Positions 46,091 to 59,189 of a stretch of 64,000 nt of DNA are shown here, in pieces. The position numbers and the translations under genes were made by a program. The stretch is taken from contig JAGFBZ010000906.1 in the NCBI GenBank assembly GCA_018398805.1, forward strand, positions 1,532,001-1,596,000. The letters run 5' to 3'. The notes under the pieces were generated by a model. The model was given only the letters and a program-made list of their open reading frames with translations, ran no database searches and was not told the DNA's origin. Every line of letters starts with the position of its first letter. The stretch's first letter is position 1. This DNA is from Hirundichthys speculiger (Eukaryota; Chordata; Actinopteri; Beloniformes; Exocoetidae).

Positions 46091-47860
46091 TGTATGAATG
46101 ACCGTTGCTGGTTTTCTTTTGATCTTCACTCTTCCCATAATGCCTGAGGCCTAATTCCCTTCTCCGGGTTCAGCTGGGTGTCAGCGGCTTCTTGAGAGAC
46201 AGCGTTGGAGGTGAAAAACTGACACTGAGACCTATTAAAATAATAATAATAATATTAATAATAAAAAAAACTGTTTTTAACATTGAAAGGCAATCATATT
46301 GGAATTTTTTGCAACTGGAGATATAATAAATCCAAGACAGCTAAAAATAAAAATGATAAAAAAGTACTTCTGCTGTTATGGGTCTTATGCACAATAGTGA
46401 CTGCAAATAGTCAGACTGTGCCCTATCATTTTCTTAGATTATCAGCATCCAGATCTACTATCTCCATTTCTGTCCTGATCTATTTAGCTCCTTGATGCAT
46501 TGATCAGCCATGACATTATGATCGCCTGCTTCAGTAGATCCCGTCTTTGCTGCTGAAACTACTCTGACCAGTCAGGGTGCTGACAAACATGAGAGCTTGT
46601 CCAGGACTGCCTGATACTGTCTGACCTGGCTTACTTCTCATGGACGCCATCCTCGTATCTGTGGCTCGAAGGCCAAACAAACACTTTGTTCTTTTCTTTT
46701 TGCTGTCAGTTTATGCCATTTTCTCTGCTTGTCAGTGGCTTTAATATTATTGCAGGTTGGTCATCAGAGTGTAAAAAGGTCCTTATTATTCGTACAATGT
46801 CACTGCAGCCAACTGTATTTTAGTTACATTTTTCTTTTAACAAAATAAACTCCCAACAGTTAACAACAAATGATGGAAATGTAGTTCTGTTCAGCACTTT
46901 CCCACTAATGTGGCTCTCTCAGAGAAAACAGCAGCCAGAGACTGCATACGGAGTAATTGTACATCCAGTAATTACGGTCTTTTTCTGTGCAATTTTAGTA
47001 GAAAATGAAAGAAGATTCGATCTTCCAGTCTGGTTAATAGGCTGCCTTTTACAAACAAACAACACGAGTGCCGTCTGACCTGTTATTTGACCTTGTTTTC
47101 ATTTTTACTAGCAGCAGATGTAAAGCTCCTGAGAAAAAGAGCCTTGACATGAGCAAAAAAAAAAAAAAGAAGTCACATGTTACACTGATTATGCTTGTTT
47201 AAAATCAATAATCATTTGGGGCTGTGAGCCAAAGAACTGAAGGAAGACTGAAGTGGGGATGGAAAATAAAAAGATGGATGGCAATTACACCAGCTGCTGT
47301 CTTTCCAAAAAGAAAAGGGAACTTTTATCAATGTCACACTGAGGCACATCATTTGCTGGTGCTGGCTGGTGTAGTTACAGAACTTTCCTTTTGATTAAGA
47401 GTGTTAACTCGCTAACTTTACTGATGGCCGAAGATTAATGTTTCAAATGGCTCCATTTATTCTGCAGCTCCACCACAAACAGCTGCCTTTAAAAAGAAAT
47501 AAGGAAAAGAAAATAAAGTGACAGGACTGTGTGACGCCACAGTTTCCAAATATTAACTCTGCTCTGAAGCACAAAAAAAGACACATTTCATAGTATGCTC
47601 CCTTTAATATAAAGTTATATATTGAAGTTTCAGTTTAATGGCACCATTAAAAATCCCCATGAAGCAGTGTGAGGCTCTTTTCCTTGTCTTGAGGGGTTTG
47701 CCACATTCACCCTAATTAAAATTTATCTGAAGAGCCAAAATCATGTACTCAGACAAGACGATGCAGTGAAGTTTTATTCACAGCATTTATCACAGTATGC
47801 GGCTTTAAAATAAAAATTAAAAAAAAGACACTGATATGGACAAAAATAAAATGTAAGTTA
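46091..47860. other. intergenic stretch, no gene seen
   Basis: No exon-like frame. Non-repetitive blocks near 46915-47120 and 47340-47520 contain several homeodomain-type and E-box motifs. A 30-bp piece at about 46498 resembles a Tc1-like end. Confidence 0.4.
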
Positions 47861-48660
47861 TGGATTTTATTAGGGCTGGGCAACGATTAAAATTTTTAAT
47901 CGCATTATTTCCCTGATTAATCACGATTAATCGCATTGTATACGCAAAATCAAATAATGAATTCAAAAGTAGTGTGAAATGCACTTTTATTGAAATGTTC
48001 TGCTGCCATATGAATTAAAGTGTCATAACATTTGTTGTTCAAACACTTTTAACATCAGCACTTGTCAGTAACACATACTTAGTGTAAATCTCATCTTAAA
48101 AAATGCCCTGTTTTATATTTAAAAAAAAAAAGTTTACAAACAAAATCCAACAAAATGATTGTGGCTCAGCACAATCAGAACATTAAAACAGGTCATTTAA
48201 CAGCAGAAACTTTTAACGGGGAGTTCAACTTGTCAGTTGTTACAAATAACCTTGTTTCTGTTGAATCCTCCGTCTGGGAGAACTTTAAAATGAAAATGTC
48301 CATGTTAAAGTTCAGTAACTTTATCAATCTGTGTATCATTCACTTTTTCCATTTTCAATTGTCAATTGAAAAAAAGAAAAAATTAAAAAGTGACATTTTA
48401 TTACGTTTTTTGTTTTTTTAATCTAACACACACGCACAAAAAAAACAAACAAACAAAAAAAAGACTGTTTTTTTTTTTTTTTTTGAATTTCAATTTTAGA
48501 CTTGGATCAAAAATACGAAATTAAAAAAACGGGCCACAGGACTGAATTTGCCCTATAATTGAGGACTGGACTTTCTGTCGTCATTACACATCTGTGCCAC
48601 TAGATGGAGCCGCACTGAAGTAACCAGTAAGAGAACAGCAGGACAGTGAACACGTGGAGC

Positions 48661-50190
48661 CAAGGGCCGTCGCGTGAAGGCAGGCAAACCAGGCAATTGC
48701 CTAGGGCCCCGAGCTCTCAGGGGGCCCCCAGACAACGACTGATTAAGAAGTTAATGCAATGACACATACGGTCTCCCTCGCTGTGGTGAAAAGAAAATGC
48801 AGCGACAGATCGCCCTCGGAGGCCCCCCTCAATGTGGGGCGGGGCCCCGCACTTGTGGTTCATCTCCCGACCAATCGGGGGGCCCCCAGACAACGACTGA
48901 TTAGGAACCAAATGCAACGACACACCGTCTGTCCCCCTGTGGTGAAAGGTAAATGCAGCGACAGATCGCCCTCGGAGTACCCCCTCAACGCGGGGCGGGG
49001 CCCCGTCCCCTCAACCAATTTTGGCTTTGGACTTCTGCCAGCAAAACTGTATTTAGCGGCGGAAAATTTAAAAAAATGAAACGAAGTTATCCTTCCGGTT
49101 ATGAAAAACGGAAGAAGAAAAAGGAAGAAGAGGCAAAGAAAAAGCAAGACACCGGTAAGTGACAGTTCATTTGATAAATTAGGAGTTTGAGTCTTCAGTG
49201 TTGTACAAGTGCAGCTATTAGGCCAAAAGAAATAAAAAAAGCTAGGCCTATGCGTGAGGATGAGGTCTATTTTCGCTAGCTCGCTGGCTGGCAAATGCTA
49301 ACGAATGCGAACAGTTTCTCTCTCTCTCTGCATATATTTACCTAACGTTATTACCTCTGGAAACACCACTGTTAACAACAAAAACATAGCTGTGTAGTAA
49401 CAAATAGTGTTGCTGCTGGCTGCTGCCATGTTTTAACTAATGCAAATATTTCATTTAAACTGCATAAATGAAGCAGTGGTGTTTTTTAACAACTCTTTTA
49501 TTACTCTTGTTACTACTGAAAACACCTGTTTTTTTTATAACAAAACTCCACTTATGTGCTCTGGTTGTTCACTGTTTTAAAGCATCAGCTGTCTAATTTT
49601 CAAGCAGAATGCTTAAATCTGTTGTCTGTTACAGACTAATCTATAGCTAGGCTAAATCAATGTACTAAACACACAAATCAGAAAACTAACCAGATCTTTT
49701 CTTACTCCTTCAAGGTTCTCTGCTTAAATTCATGGAACCTCTTCCTCCAAAGGATGCTCCCACTGCTGATGGTAAAGTGAATTTATCTCCCTGAGCTGTT
49801 TGTAGTGATCACTTTTAATCTCAGCAACATTGTTATATTTAAATACACCATTAACTTCTCATATTGAAGATGAAGACACGGGAAGAGACTCGGGAGAGAC
49901 TTCAACATCAAGTGGTACCCTGGCCTCCACTCCCAGCACTTCATCAAGAGAAGGTAACACAAACTTTGCCCAGAATCTAGGTGATAAGTGTACATCTCAG
50001 ATCTTGAATTCTCAAATAACTGTGTCCACAACAACAACCACAACTGCAAGTGTTCTTACATTATTGTGCACTTGTGTTATTTAAGATAAAAGATTTTTTG
50101 GATTGAATGATTTTCTTGGTGTTTTTGGGCCGGGAGGGCCCCCATGCTCACACTTGCCTAGGGCCCCCAAGGTGACTAGAAACGGCCCTG
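48661..50190 (+). mobile_element. inner hAT with N-terminal transposase exons
   Basis: Ends CAAGGGCCGT and AACGGCCCTG, with a perfect 8-bp duplication CGTGGAGC (48653-48660, 50191-50198). A longer GGGCCCCC / TTGCCTAGGGCCCC motif is inverted inside the ends. Length 1530 bp. Confidence 0.92.
49076..49954 (+). pseudogene. N-terminal exons of a ZMYM1-like hAT transposase
   Basis: Three small exons with canonical splice sites: 49076-49154 (MKRSYPSGYEKRKKKKEEEA, donor gtaagt), about 49715-49770 (SLLKFMEPLPPKDAPTAD, donor gtaaag) and about 49869-49954 (DEDTGRDSGETSTSSG, donor gtaaca). The SG-EKRKKKK start followed by SLLKF-EP matches N-termini of hAT transposases of the TTF-finger/ZMYM1-like type common in fish. 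The zinc finger, catalytic domain and dimerisation domain are all missing, so this copy cannot make transposase. After the third donor no further exon is seen before the element ends. Confidence 0.75.
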
Positions 50191-50505
50191 CGTGGAGCAG
50201 ATTTGATATAAAATGGAGGAATGAGGCAAAAGTTTTGTTGCAGTCCAGAATTTTTTTTCCAGACAAAATTGTTAATATTGCTACCTGAGTTCTTACCTGA
50301 AGTGTAAAGTACACAGATTTTTACCTTTCTCCATGTCTGTTTTAGCTTTTCCGAATGTTTACCTGGTTCTGGTTTCGCAGCAGCCAGTAACAGACTTTTC
50401 AAAACAAAAGCATGTGGGCAACATGCGTTAACATGCGATAAAATAAATGGTAGCGTTAATAAATTCACGAGTGAACGCGTTAACTTGCCCAGCCCTAGGT
50501 TTTAT

Positions 50506-52540
50506 ACATGGACACGTGCTTTGTGTTTCTTTTATTCCAGCAGCACCAGGTCAGTAAAGGAGTGATGGAGGACAAGACGATGAAAGAATGAGAACTGTTG
50601 CATGATCTCAAACAGTGTAGACTTTAAATAATTTCTAAGAAGTAGACTGAATCATTAATAATGTCACGTCCTCTATGTATCCCATCCAGAGCCTGACATG
50701 ACTGACTGGAAGGAGAAAACCCAATATTTGTTCTTAGTTAGTAGTTAGTTAACGCAATAAGTACGTTTTGGACATCACGAAATCAGATGACAGCGTCAGG
50801 TATTAAACGGCATCAAACATTTTCCCACTGGGCCCATCTGAAATTTACGTGTTTCTGTGTGGCATCACGCACAGACGAATAAATAGTGAATGTGTTTATC
50901 GATTATGAAGCAACTTAGAGGAGATAAAGCCAGTGTTAATGAAAGTTACCACAGATGGAACCCTCTAAAAAAAAATGAGAAAAGATGGATTCGCTCCAGC
51001 TTGCCAATGCTTCTGGCCCTGTTTGGTTTCAGGGCCGGTGAAGTGTCAGTGGTTTAATTTTATAGCGCGTAGCTTTCCCTGATTTCCCTCCGGAGCCGAG
51101 TGCTGCTGGAGAATGCGGAACATCTGCCGCCACTCAAAAAGGAGATACGTATAAAACCATCGCTCCCATCAGTGTGAAGCTGCTCTGGAACACATCCAAA
51201 CACACATTAGAGGAGCTGCTGGGTTTTTTTTTTTCCTCTGTCTTGTGTTGGCTCCTGGGGATCGGCAGTCAGGAGCCTATTAAATTATCCGGTGTTGTTA
51301 CAGCTTTTTGTGGCATTTCCCCAAAAAAATGAGCCCCGAAGCAATGCTGGCTAAATGTATCGGAGACCGCGAAGACGCATGATGTCAGTACCGAAACTGA
51401 GATAAGCAGCGCTGTTATCTGCTCTCGGTGTTATAGATGACATGGAAACAATGGCATCTTAAAAATGTTGCATCACAGATTTAAAAAAATATGCTCCTGT
51501 GTGAATATACGTAAAAGTCAGAGTAATATACCTCCCCACGAGAAGCAGGACTCTTACCCGTGTATATGTGGAGAATCTAAATGAGATCAGATGTTAGTAT
51601 GTTTTATCAGATATTGTGGAAACAAGTGCAGAAAAACAAACCTGAACGCTGTGCAAAACCACAGGATTTAGTCAGGGGTAACGTTAGTTTTACGTCACGG
51701 CTTTTATAATCATGTTGAGTTCATGAAAAAAAAAATGCAATTTGATAAAAACACAATCAAAAAATAAAATAAGAGCTTTCTTGTTATTGCATGGGCTACT
51801 TTAACCGTGTCTGTTGTGTTGCTGTGCAGCTTTATTGCATCATGATTGCATCTCTCGATGGCTTCTTCTCCGTATATAATTTATCTGCTGTTTGTTTTTT
51901 TCTTTTTTCACTGAGGATTCTGCTCCTGAGCCGAATTGGAAGTCATTTACTCTGTCATGTCTACTTTCATTTTTGCCAAATCAGACGGCGCAGCTTGTAA
52001 GTCATCAGATGAGAGAGAGGCAGCAGACTGAGAAATGTAATGTACACAGAGAGGGGAAAGAAATCAATGACCTTCACATGGAAAATAGAGTGGAAATGAA
52101 GGTTTAGCTGCGAGCAGTGAACACTTATCTGCGCCCAGAGGATGAAGCAAAATACAAGTGTGGCGCTTTTGTTGTTTTATTTTGTTTTTGCATGAGTGGC
52201 GGGTCAAGCTGTTTGTAAGATAAATGCTCCATCAATACTGCTAAAGAGGTTGCAGACATCTTTATCTGCAGGGAAGTTACATATGTATGCAAATATCTTG
52301 AACTTGAATGTCAGTAGCAACACTATAAATACAAACATAAACATGTATTTGTGTCCAGCCTACAGCGGACATTTATTCTGATAAACCGGTCCATCTTTGA
52401 ATGCATCATTTAAAGAGATCCACCAACGAAGACGCAGGACCGTATCCTGCATCAGAGAAGAACGGGAGAACATTCCTGTCCTGAAACTCCAGGCGCCAGT
52501 CTCCTCACTTCCCTGATGTTTCCAGACAGCAGTTAGAAGA
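50506..52540. other. intergenic stretch, no gene seen
   Basis: No exon-like frame. The block at about 51000-51470 is non-repetitive and GC-richer and could be a conserved noncoding element. Confidence 0.4.
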
Positions 52541-52546
52541 AGACAG

Positions 52547-52915
52547 CATCCATCCATCCATCCATCCATCTATCTATGCCCATTTAATCCTCTACGGGGA
52601 TCTGCAGGAGTCTATCCCAGCTCTCTTCAGGTGAAAGGCAGGGGTCCACCCTGGACAGGTCACCAGTCCATCACAGGGCCTCACATAAACAAACAACCAC
52701 TCACATTCACTCCTACGGGCAATTTAAAACCACCAACTAACCTAACATGCATGTCTTTGGACTGTGGGAGGAAGCCGGAGTACCCGGAGGAAACCCACGC
52801 AAGCACGGGGAGAACATGCAAACTCCACACAGAAAGACCCCTGCTGAGGTTCGAACCAGGAACCTTCTTGCTATGAGGAAACAGTGCTGACCACTAAGCC
52901 ACCGTGCTGCCAAGA
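52547..52915 (-). mobile_element. SINE-like repeat, minus strand, nearly full length
   Basis: Starts with a (CATC)n tract and ends at the tRNA-like head (GGTTCGAACCAGGAACC region, ACTAAGCCACCGTGCTGCC). Same family as 26169-26482. Confidence 0.88.
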
Positions 52916-52986
52916 AGACAGAAAATGAGTTCATATTTTCCATGAAACGGTCAAATGTCTCAGTTTTAACATGCAATAGGTTCTAT

Positions 52987-54909
52987 GGGCCTGATCTTCT
53001 GCCAGATCTCCAAAAGCAGCTATTTAGGGATAGCGGATAACGGGAGGGGTGTTCTCCCCCGCAAAGAACGCAATCTTCCACCTTGCTAAACCTGCTATGC
53101 CACCTGCACTACCCGCTAGATTAGTTATGCATAGGAGTGGTTAGGGCGTTCCACCTGTTAAACCAATCAGTGCGTCAGTAGCCATTGCCTTTAAGAGCAG
53201 GTTGCGCTACCCGCAAACCGCTATGTAGCATCTTTTCATCCAGATCAGAGCAGCTCTCATGGGCAGCTCGTCTGGGACTCTGCTGTAGAGCTTCCTCCTC
53301 TTCCTTCCTCCTCCTCCTCTGCACTGATATATACATATAAATATTTTTACACAGACAATTCCTATCGGCTACCTGAAAGTCTCAGATAGTCGGTGTTCTC
53401 CCAGTAAACACACTCTATGGTTTAACTGGTGAGCAAGCCATTTAAGAAGATCTCTGCTATTTTCTCAGGGGTTCAATTGAGGCCAAATCACGCTTTTTAT
53501 ACAAGAGTTAATTCGAGAGGTAGAGCCGTTTGTGCACGTCCACATGTGACCAGGTGGACGCGCATTGATGCCATTTGGACTAGGGATGTTCCTGGCGACT
53601 AATTTCCCTGTCGACTAAACAAAATTTTTAATTAAGACTACTCGACTAGTCTAAAAAAAGGAAAACACTCAGAAAACAGTGAAAATTTAGCACAATTTAT
53701 TGAAACATCGAAACAGAATTTGAAACATTGTCCCAAAAAATATTGTGTGTAACTAAGAGTTCTTTAAGCCTTAAATCACAATGTTCAACGACCATGTCGG
53801 ATTTTAAATGCTGCTGAAGTACGAGACACTTTGCACCGTGCAGTAGTCAAACGTTAACCACCAAAATAAATAAATTGCCTCTGACACATTGAATCTTGCA
53901 GATTATCCGACAAAAATTAAAGCTTTAATTCACTTTCAAGTTAATAAAACATCTAAATTATAATTAAATTTCAACTGAAACGAGCAGCATTTTGCACCGT
54001 GCAGTATGAAATATAAACCCTGCACATCCGACAAAAACTCACTTAAAGTTAACAAATAATGTAACATCTAAAAAAGATAAATTGCTGCTGAATTATTAAG
54101 CTCTATGCGCAGTTCAATATGAGTGTAAAATTAAACAAACATCTAAAATCTCTCAGACCGGACGGGAGAACACGTCTCCAGGTAAACAATGTCAAATCGG
54201 CCTGAGTGTGGCTAGCACCGCTAGCATCAGCAGCTGTCGTCTCGTGCAGATTAACATCCAAATGCTTGAGTGGAATGTGGTTGCGCATTGCTCCAGTCGA
54301 GTGATTGTATGCCAGTTGTTTCTGACACAGTCTACATACTACCTTGTTTTCATTTTCTAGATTAAAGTACCGCCAAACCGCGCTGGTTTTGTGAGAGACC
54401 ATCTTCCCACCGTGCCATTTTAAAACTCCAGTCTACTCGAGCATTGCTGTGGAGAGGGGGCTGCTGTCTGACGGCTCTGTAGCCCCGACTAGTGGCGGGC
54501 GGCTGTATGACAGTTAAGCGGCCTTGTACATGAATAAAACACAAATTGGTTTAAACGACTAATATTTCTGGTGCCGACTAGAAAGTGGGCGGACGTTTAA
54601 TCGGTTAGACGACTAATCGCGCGCATCCCTAATTTGGATGCGCTCTTGTACGCGCCGACATGCTGGTTGCGGTGGTCTGACCACCCACTACCTGCAACCC
54701 TTAACCCCCGACCACAAGATACCGAGTTTGCGGAAAGGGCAAAAGACCCGCTCATTGCCACACCTACAAAGTGAGTAAGGAAGTCGCCATAATGGGTGTC
54801 GGCTTTAGCGAGCAGAAGATTGCATTAGCGGTTAGTGCAGGTTCCTAAACCCCCAATTTGCTGGTAGCAGCTTGTGTTAACGGGTAACGGGAAGTGTACG
54901 AGCGGGGCC
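52987..54909. mobile_element. possible Harbinger-like element around a hAT
   Basis: GGGCCTGATC at the left and GAGCGGGGCC at the right are loosely inverted, each next to TAT. Subterminal words ACCTGCACTACCCGCTA (53102-53118) and TAGCGGTTAGTGCAGGT (54826-54842) are inverted at 16 of 17 bases, and CAATCTTC...GCTAAA is also inverted. No transposase frame. Confidence 0.4.
53581..54631 (-). mobile_element. hAT element with BED zinc-finger remnant
   Basis: Ends TAGGGATGTTCC and GCGCATCCCTA; flanks ATTTGGAC (53573-53580) and ATTTGGAT (54632-54639) match at seven of eight. The minus-strand frame 54103-54402 starts VSHKTSAVWRYF and has CRLCQKQLAYN followed by MRNHIPLKH, a BED-type Cys2-His2 finger of ZBED/hAT transposases. 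The catalytic part is missing. Confidence 0.88.
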
Positions 54910-54912
54910 TAT

Positions 54913-57050
54913 GTGTTATGTTTTTATTTTACATTTTACACTCCTAGCTTTATTGGAATTAAGGTTGTACTTCAATAGAGAAAAAAATAAAGTTTTTTTT
55001 AATGTGCTTTTCAAGGCATAAAAAGTTGTGTTTTGATGTGGCAGGCTGGTGTTGGCAGAGACAGCAGTTGTTTTACATACTTTTTTCAGTGTAAAAAGTA
55101 TTTTGAAGGTAATGCTGTGAAAAAAAAACCCTTTTTTGTCTGCTTAGTCTGTGTTGGAAAGTTGTATTCTCCTGCACAGATCAGACACCCCAGTTGGCAC
55201 TTTTGTGGTGTGTTCAAGGACACTTCTTCTTTTAGCCAGATGCAAGGAAGAGACACACCTGGTTATATGTCAGTGCTCAAACACACCTTCAGAAGCACAT
55301 ACGACACTTAAAGTTGGAGAACTGCATTAAATATAAAATTACTTCTTTGCTGCCAAAAACTCCCCAAAAGCATTTTGACTTTTATAAGCTTTATAAGCTT
55401 CCCTTTATTAATTATTTGTTTGTTTGTTTGTTTGTCTCCTGTGGATTTAAATGCAGCTGCCTGTCTCTGAGGCTTAATTGCTTTGATGACAATGGTCACA
55501 AAAAAAAGGGAAATGTGGAAAAATGGTCACAATACAACAAAAAAAGCCACTAATACATGGAAGTCAATTTAAAAGAGAAGGTGAGGTCATGAAAGTCCTC
55601 CAAATGGAATTTCATGTTTAGTTTGGATAAAAACATACAGCCTTAACAATGGCAGTAACTTTAGTTCGACTTTAGTCTTTGATGCACTGATTTGGTCCGT
55701 CGTTGCTCTTAGCTCAAAAGGTTGCAGACGCTTTGAACAAACTGGCTGTTCAAAACACACAGAAGGGCCGATTGCTCTCGAGAAAAATCCTGTAAATAGA
55801 TTTAGATTTTTTTTCTCGCCTTTTTGATGGTTTTTGAAAAAAAAAGGCACTTTACTGAACTTCACAAAAGGCCATACAAATGGTATTTTGTAATGACGCT
55901 TTGCTGCATGAAAAACAGCATCTTAATGATCCTCACAAGAGCGTCGTAAAAGCTCAGCATTGCAACGCGGCAAAACAAGCAGACTGCAGGCATATTTTTG
56001 CAGCAGAAAATAGGCGGTTTAATATGAATCATATGAGAAGAGAGGCACATAAACACATCAATGTTTGCAGAAACTCTGTTCATTATTAGCACAGTTTTCC
56101 GTATTCAGCATAACCCTCAGTGGAGTGTCTTTTCATCTGTCGACGCTCCTCAGTGTTTCAGTTTAATTTAAAACATCACATTGATTGCTTTGACATTTAA
56201 AGCTCACGCATTTAAAAAAAAAAGTGCCAGTGACGGTGCAGGAACTGCAGAACTTATGTAAGAAACAAGATGATAGTTGTTCATCAATGCCAGAATGCTG
56301 GAATATTGGACGTTACGCTCTGAAAAACTGTTTGCATTAATGAACATCCAGTCTTACTCTTCACTGTTTTCTTCATCATGTCAGTTGGATTTTAGAAATC
56401 TTAAAATCTCTCTTTAAGCATCTCTACCTGTATGCTTGTTTGCGAGTATAATTAACGTCATCTATTTCCGGGTGGATTGCTTTGACTGATGCTTTCCTCA
56501 CTATAATGACAGGATACTTGATGCCCTCACTCCTTTGTCGTCTTGTGGTCACAGTCAAAATGTTAGTTTTTTTCAGTCGTGAAAAAAAAAAGAAGCTCTA
56601 CAAGAGGTCAAAAAATGCATTTGGAAATATCAGGTTGGTCACAGTGCAGATCGGGAGAGGAAAAACAAAACAAACAGACAGCTGGTTCCAATTATGGTTT
56701 TACTAGGCACTGATGGGCCTGTAATTACAGGATTAGACATGTAACTGCACTCAGCTTTGGAGAGGCAACTCAAACAGTAATGTTTGCACATCGCAGCAGC
56801 GAAACTCCTGTACATCACACGCATTGTGTCCGTTGGCTGGAAATCTGCTGAGAGTGCAGCTGTGGGGTTTAAGGGCCCCCTCTTTCAGGGTTCTTTCCAC
56901 ATGGAAGAAAAAACAAATGCTTCAAGCATTAAAATATTAACCTTTCACAGCTAATAATTAGCTGTAAAGGAAACACAACAGCCATCCCTGTTGAAACAAA
57001 ACAACACGTTCCTGCAAGAAACTGAATCAACATAGTGATGTCAAGAAAAA
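54913..57050. other. intergenic stretch, no gene seen
   Basis: AT-rich. The ORF at 55033-55311 has no recognised domain. Confidence 0.45.
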
Positions 57051-58374
57051 TGCTTCAGTGTTTTAATTCAAAGCTTTCACAAATGAGGACACTGAAATAA
57101 GACAACACCAGTGGGGATGTCCCTGCTATGATGCACAGCACCAGGTTTAGGGGACGACCACACAGCTACTGTCAGGCACGGTGGTGGAAGAGTGATGATG
57201 TGGGCCTGGTTTTGCAGCTGCGGGACTCCGGTATCTCACTGCCGTTGGCTCAACCCTGAACTCTTCTGCACACCGACATGTTCCAGAGTGAAATGTAAGG
57301 ACGTCTGTCCAACAGCTAAAACAAAACCGATCCTGGATCATGCAACAGGAACACGATCACAAGTAAATAAGGAAATCTAAATCACACTAGCTGGGAAAAG
57401 AAAAAAGAGGAATCAGATTTTTGCAACAGCCTCGTCAAATGTGACGTCATAGAACTGATGATGTCAATTGTTGGCGACTGATTTGTGAGGTCCTTTGTGT
57501 CACGGTGGAGGTTTTACTCTCATCAGGAGTTAGTGAACAGTTAATAAAGTCGTGTGTTGGGATGGGATTGTTTCAACGCACCCAGCTGCTCACGTACAGA
57601 GCAGGAAGAAATTTGACTAGGTGTTTATTGATGCGATGAAGGTACGTCAGAAACACCCACCGCCAGGCGCTGCTGCAGCGGCCCGCATGAGCGTAAATGA
57701 CTACCTACAAAGCTCACTGAAGAAGAGCGGCTCGGCGTTTCTCTACAATAGTGGTTCTCAATTATTTTCTGCTCTGCCCCCCCCCAGGAAGAAATAAACA
57801 CCCCCCACCCACCCGCCACAGTCACTATAAATAGTATAACTTGTCTATATTATTGTTATAAGTACACCTCTTTAGAACACTGTATCCTTTTTACATTAAG
57901 GGGAACAAAAATGAAAGAAAAATAGATCAACTTATAACAAAGAATAACTTTATTTAAAGTTATTCTTTTAATAACTAAATATATACTAAAGCAAGTAGTA
58001 TATACTTTTAGTTATATACTAAATTATATACTAAATTTATCCTAAATATACTAAATAACTAAACTAAAATACTGTTTGTTTTTTAGTCTGTAAAGATTTA
58101 AAGTGCATCAATCCCACCATAGTCACAGTGAACCAGCGCTACATCAGCATCGTTATATTTCTCGTCTTAACTTTCTGGTGACTTTCGTTTGTCTCATTAT
58201 CTCTGTCACTCTCAGTCCTGTCTTTTCATCCCTGTTAAATATTTTTCCACGGTGTCTCTTTAGGGTTTGTTCACTTCATATCTCCTGCTCTGTGCTGCAT
58301 GTGCGCATGTACGTGCAAAAGAAAAACAACACAATATAGCTAACATTCCCTGCACACACTGTGATAATGAGTGG

Positions 58375-58391
58375 CCACTGCCACCTACTGG
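58375..58391 (-). promoter_or_regulatory. CTCF-like motif, minus strand, inside a hAT
   Basis: Minus-strand CCAGTAGGTGGCAGTGG fits the CTCF core. It lies in the outer hAT, outside its guest. Confidence 0.4.
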
Positions 58392-58448
58392 AGTATATGT
58401 GCCATTACACTTTATTCCAGTACGGTAAAAAAAAAGTTGTTCCTTGGG

Positions 58449-59189
58449 TAGGCTCTTGCCGATTGTGCTAGCATAATTTTTGGCATAATCTGAGGAATTG
58501 AGCATAATTTCTGCCCTTTTTTCAAAATGTAGCACTGCTATCATAATCCGTATATTTTCTTGTCTTAATAGCACAATTTTAGAATAATTCAAGAAAACGA
58601 AGATCTCAGCTACTAAAAACGATAGATTACTATTAACAGTTGGTTCCACTCCTATTTTGCGATTGCTTTTTAGTTGTGTTGAGATACCGCGGGAATTAGA
58701 CGAAACGGAACCGGAAGTCTGTGTCTCGGTCCCAGACTCCTTAGTCTTTCTCCCAGTGTTTACTCGAAATTTGCATACTTTACCATGGTAACTGGAGGCC
58801 ATTTGAGTGCAAAACCTTGCGCAAACTTTGTCACGCTCTGCTACACACAATGCTTAGCAAGCTCTCCGCGGATAGTTATCCACCACACTATCCAGGCTTT
58901 GTGCAACCTATTTTTTTTTCGCTGGATAGCTATCTGCTGGATAGCAGATTTATCCGCCGTATAGGCCTAACGACTGGATAAAGTTACCCAGGTTTTGAAC
59001 AACCGGGCCCAGAACGTCAGGCCAGGGTTTATAAAATACATTTTCAAACTTGTTTGTGCACAGAAAATCTTTTTTAAAAAGTAGCATAATTTTGAAAAGC
59101 GAGCATAATTTGAGCATAATTTGGGCAAAAAACGAGCACTGCCACTAGCATAATATGCCACTTTTACTAGCACAATCGGCAAATGCCTA
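58449..59189. mobile_element. innermost hAT of the 57-59 kb nest
   Basis: Ends TAGGCTCTTGCCGATTGTG and CACAATCGGCAAATGCCTA, perfect 8-bp duplication TCCTTGGG (58441-58448, 59190-59197). The interior repeats the word GCATAATTT and has a cluster of TATCC/GGATA motifs at about 58865-59000. Confidence 0.92.

Larger units (their letters stand above)
47871..50497. mobile_element. outer hAT-type element
   Basis: Inverted ends TAGGGCTGGGCAACG and GTTAACTTGCCCAGCCCTA. Flanks GATTTTAT (47863-47870) and GGTTTTAT (50498-50505) match at seven of eight bases. Without its 1.5-kb guest it is about 1.1 kb, and it has no transposase frame. Confidence 0.85.

Noticed and set aside
46498..46680. Possible Tc1-like fragment
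   Set aside because: Only about 30 bases resemble a known end; the rest is unrecognised and no second end is present.
58260..58850. 196-codon minus-strand ORF
   Set aside because: It runs across the left boundary of the inner hAT at 58449, so it is a composite of two transposons and not a gene.
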